Shown: in pieces, positions 5,448 to 7,105 of the stretch
Position numbering within the stretch: the first letter of the stretch is position 1
Layout of the letters: the number at the start of each line of letters is the position of its first letter
Translations under genes and position numbers: made by a program
Notes under the pieces: model-generated
Told to the model about the DNA's origin: nothing
What the model saw: the letters and a program-made list of their open reading frames with translations, nothing else
Databases searched by the model: none
Assembly: GCA_017999195.1 (NCBI GenBank)
Contig: JAGOBP010000214.1
Span: 1 to 7,105 of the forward strand
DNA length: 7,105 nt
Source of the DNA: Thermoflexales bacterium
GTDB taxonomy: Bacteria; Chloroflexota; Anaerolineae; Fen-1058
Direction: 5' to 3'

Positions 5448-7105
5448 TCATTTTGGAAATCGAACGATGAGATGTGTGCCATGCCCGGGGCGACTATTCA
5501 GCCTTAATTCCCCATTCAAACGCGAGACGCGCTCACGCATGGACCGCAGCCCCAGATGGCCCGGGAATGATTGATCGGGATCAAAGCCGACGCCATTGTC
5601 GATAATGTCTAACACGATTTGGCCGTTGTCTTCGGAAAGGTTGACGGCAACCCGATCGGCTTCCGCGTGCTTCACGGTATTATGCAGCGCCTCCTGGGCA
5701 ATGCGATAGAGCGCCTCTTTCACTTCCAGTTCAAGGGCTGGTTCATCACCGACGGCTAGTACAACTTCCAAACCGTTGCGAGTACGGACAGCGGCCACCT
5801 GCTTGGTCAAGGCGCTGATCAGGCCCTCGGTAGCCAGCGACTCCGGGCGCAATTCAAAGATCAAGGCCCGCATCTCGGTCATGCCCGCCTCGGTCAGTGA
5901 CAGTAAATAGTTCAGCGCTTCCTGCGCCTTGTCACGGTCGATGTCTTGCCAGGTGCGAACCGAGTGCGCGCCCAGGGCAATCCCATACAACGTTTGCGAC
6001 AGCGAGTCGTGCAGTTCGCGCGCCAGATGCTGCCGTTCCTCCAGCGCGGCCACACGCTGCGCCTGCTCATACAACCGGGCATTCTCAATAGCCACGGCGG
6101 CCTGGCTGCCAATTGCCATCGCCAGTTGGGCGTGCCGTGGGGTGAAGAAATTCCGATCGGGATGTTCCAGGCCCAGCAAACCGATCACGCGCTCCTTGTT
6201 GATGAGCGGCACGCCCAGCCACGATCGAGCCTGCGTCAGCAACCCCGTTTGATCGCGCAACGCCTGCAACAGCCGCGTCAAGCGCGTGTCCGCCTGCGCA
6301 TCGTCGATGATGACGGCCTGAGCCGATCGCATCACCTCGCTGCACAGATCATGGTTCAAGGTGCGCGGCAATTTAAGCAGCGCCGCCGTCGGCGACGAAC
6401 CGCGATAGTCCAGCGGCACAATGTCTGCGCCGTTCAGGGCCAACACCAGCGCGCCCCCGTAATCGATCGAGCCTTTGATCTGATCCAGGATCACACCCAA
6501 CAGCGGGTGCAACTCCAGCGTCGAAGCCACATTGCGCGAGAGGTCTAACAGCATGGTTAGATCGCGAGTGCGTTCCTGCACGCGCTGTTCCAGCAATTGA
6601 TAAGCAGCCACCTGCTCGGTAACGTCTTGCAGACTGATCAAGAGGTGGGGCTGGCCGTTATACACCAGTCCGCTGCCATAGATATTGGCATGAAACGTCG
6701 AGCCGTCTTTACGGCGGATCAGCGTCTGGCTATGCGGTGTTTCGCCGCGCCGCAAAGCCGCCTGCCAGTTGTCAAATTGATGACTTTGATCGGGCGGCAA
6801 ATATTGGCGACCATTCCGGCCCACCAGTTCCGCCGCGGTATACCCCAGCATGTCGCAGAAAGCGGGATTGGCTTCGACCAGTGTGCCGTCGTGCGCGGCA
6901 ATCATCAACCCGTCACTGGACGTTTCAAAGATGCGCCGGTATTGCGTTTCGCGCTCCAGGAGTGCGGCCTCGGCCTGTTTGCGCTCGGCGATGTCGTGGA
7001 CAATGGCGAAGTAACTGATCTGGCCGTTCAACGTCAGCCGCGAAATGCTGGCCTCGGCCGGAAACTCGGTGCCATCGCGGCGGCGGCCGACAACCTCTGG
7101 ACGGC
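5448..7105 (-). CDS. PAS-PAS-GAF sensor histidine kinase, HisKA_3 (NarX/LiaS/DesK-like) type, 5' partial
   Basis: This is a two-component sensor that autophosphorylates on histidine and passes phosphate to a response regulator, usually of the NarL/FixJ class. The frame is open to the right edge, so the N-terminus is missing; a TTG at 7031-7029 is internal, because PAS-type sequence continues upstream of it. In visible residues (first full codon 7103-7101 = 1): the end of a PAS domain with the typical exit ...IVHDIAERKQAE (about 1-45), a full PAS domain (about 52-165; IFETSSDGLMIA, NPAFCDMLGY, RRKDGS), a short coiled coil (about 165-188), a GAF domain (about 195-344; SWLGVPLINKERVIGLLGLE) and HisKA_3 (about 357-422) with ELHDSLSQ and phospho-acceptor H365. 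The HATPase domain (about 460-551) has N-box N475, DNGVGFD 502-508 and GHLGL 515-519. All catalytic residues are present. No transmembrane segment is visible, so the sensing modules seen here are cytoplasmic; their ligand cannot be read from sequence. No response regulator lies downstream. Confidence 0.95.
   Translation of the reverse strand, partial: RPEVVGRRRDGTEFPAEASISRLTLNGQISYFAIVHDIAERKQAEAALLERETQYRRIFETSSDGLMIAAHDGTLVEANPAFCDMLGYTAAELVGRNGRQYLPPDQSHQFDNWQAALRRGETPHSQTLIRRKDGSTFHANIYGSGLVYNGQPHLLISLQDVTEQVAAYQLLEQRVQERTRDLTMLLDLSRNVASTLELHPLLGVILDQIKGSIDYGGALVLALNGADIVPLDYRGSSPTAALLKLPRTLNHDLCSEVMRSAQAVIIDDAQADTRLTRLLQALRDQTGLLTQARSWLGVPLINKERVIGLLGLEHPDRNFFTPRHAQLAMAIGSQAAVAIENARLYEQAQRVAALEERQHLARELHDSLSQTLYGIALGAHSVRTWQDIDRDKAQEALNYLLSLTEAGMTEMRALIFELRPESLATEGLISALTKQVAAVRTRNGLEVVLAVGDEPALELEVKEALYRIAQEALHNTVKHAEADRVAVNLSEDNGQIVLDIIDNGVGFDPDQSFPGHLGLRSMRERVSRLNGELRLNSRPGHGTHLIVRFPK

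Noticed and set aside
5443..5455. CAAAATCATTTTG inverted repeat over the kinase stop codon
   Set aside because: Only six AT-rich pairs around a single base; it cannot form a stable hairpin and is probably chance.
5946..6548. 200-codon open frame on the plus strand inside the kinase gene
   Set aside because: It is the antisense shadow of the GAF and HisKA_3 region, rich in Arg, Gln and His, without recognisable motifs.
7029..7031. TTG as the start codon of the kinase
   Set aside because: The frame stays open to the window edge, and the translation upstream of it (GRRRDGTEFPAEASISRL) is standard PAS sequence, so the gene is longer.

Overview
The window is bacterial chromosomal DNA of fairly high GC, with four protein-coding genes in two blocks that face each other. 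The best guess for the host is a member of the Chloroflexota. This rests on protein style only: a RecQ helicase carrying a C-terminal phosphoribosyltransferase domain, a PAS/GAF/HisKA_3 kinase of a type common there, and a surface protein with a 'GxWxxxxTWGxGxVPxxxDNVTI' module. It is an inference, since no rRNA or other marker gene is present.

Left block, plus strand (1-4016). A nearly complete recQ-type gene enters from the left edge; only the first few codons seem to be missing. It encodes a RecQ helicase core, a zinc-binding domain, an RQC winged helix, an HTH_40-like domain and a second RQC-like winged helix. These are fused in frame to a ComF-type phosphoribosyltransferase with an intact PRPP loop. 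Twenty bases after its stop begins dprA, which has its own Shine-Dalgarno sequence. The two are probably co-transcribed. Helicase, ComF-type PRTase and DprA are the partners that ComFA, ComFC and DprA form in natural transformation of Gram-positive bacteria. This pair may therefore be a rearranged, RecQ-based version of that single-stranded-DNA handling module.

Middle (4017-4364). A convergent gene-free gap of about 350 bp separates the blocks. It holds one perfect 10-bp hairpin and a consensus-like -35 hexamer of uncertain meaning, and otherwise nothing recognisable.

Right block, minus strand (4365-7105). Read in the direction of transcription, a PAS-PAS-GAF-HisKA_3-HATPase sensor kinase enters from the right edge with its N-terminus missing. 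It ends just before a strong GC-rich hairpin (likely terminator). After that comes a well-formed control region: a 10-bp palindrome, a sigma-70-like promoter with a 17-bp spacer, and an RBS. This region drives a gene for a secreted, C-terminally anchored surface protein of unknown function. The kinase has no response regulator next to it on its downstream side.

The window shows no tRNA, rRNA, CRISPR, insertion sequence or phage feature.
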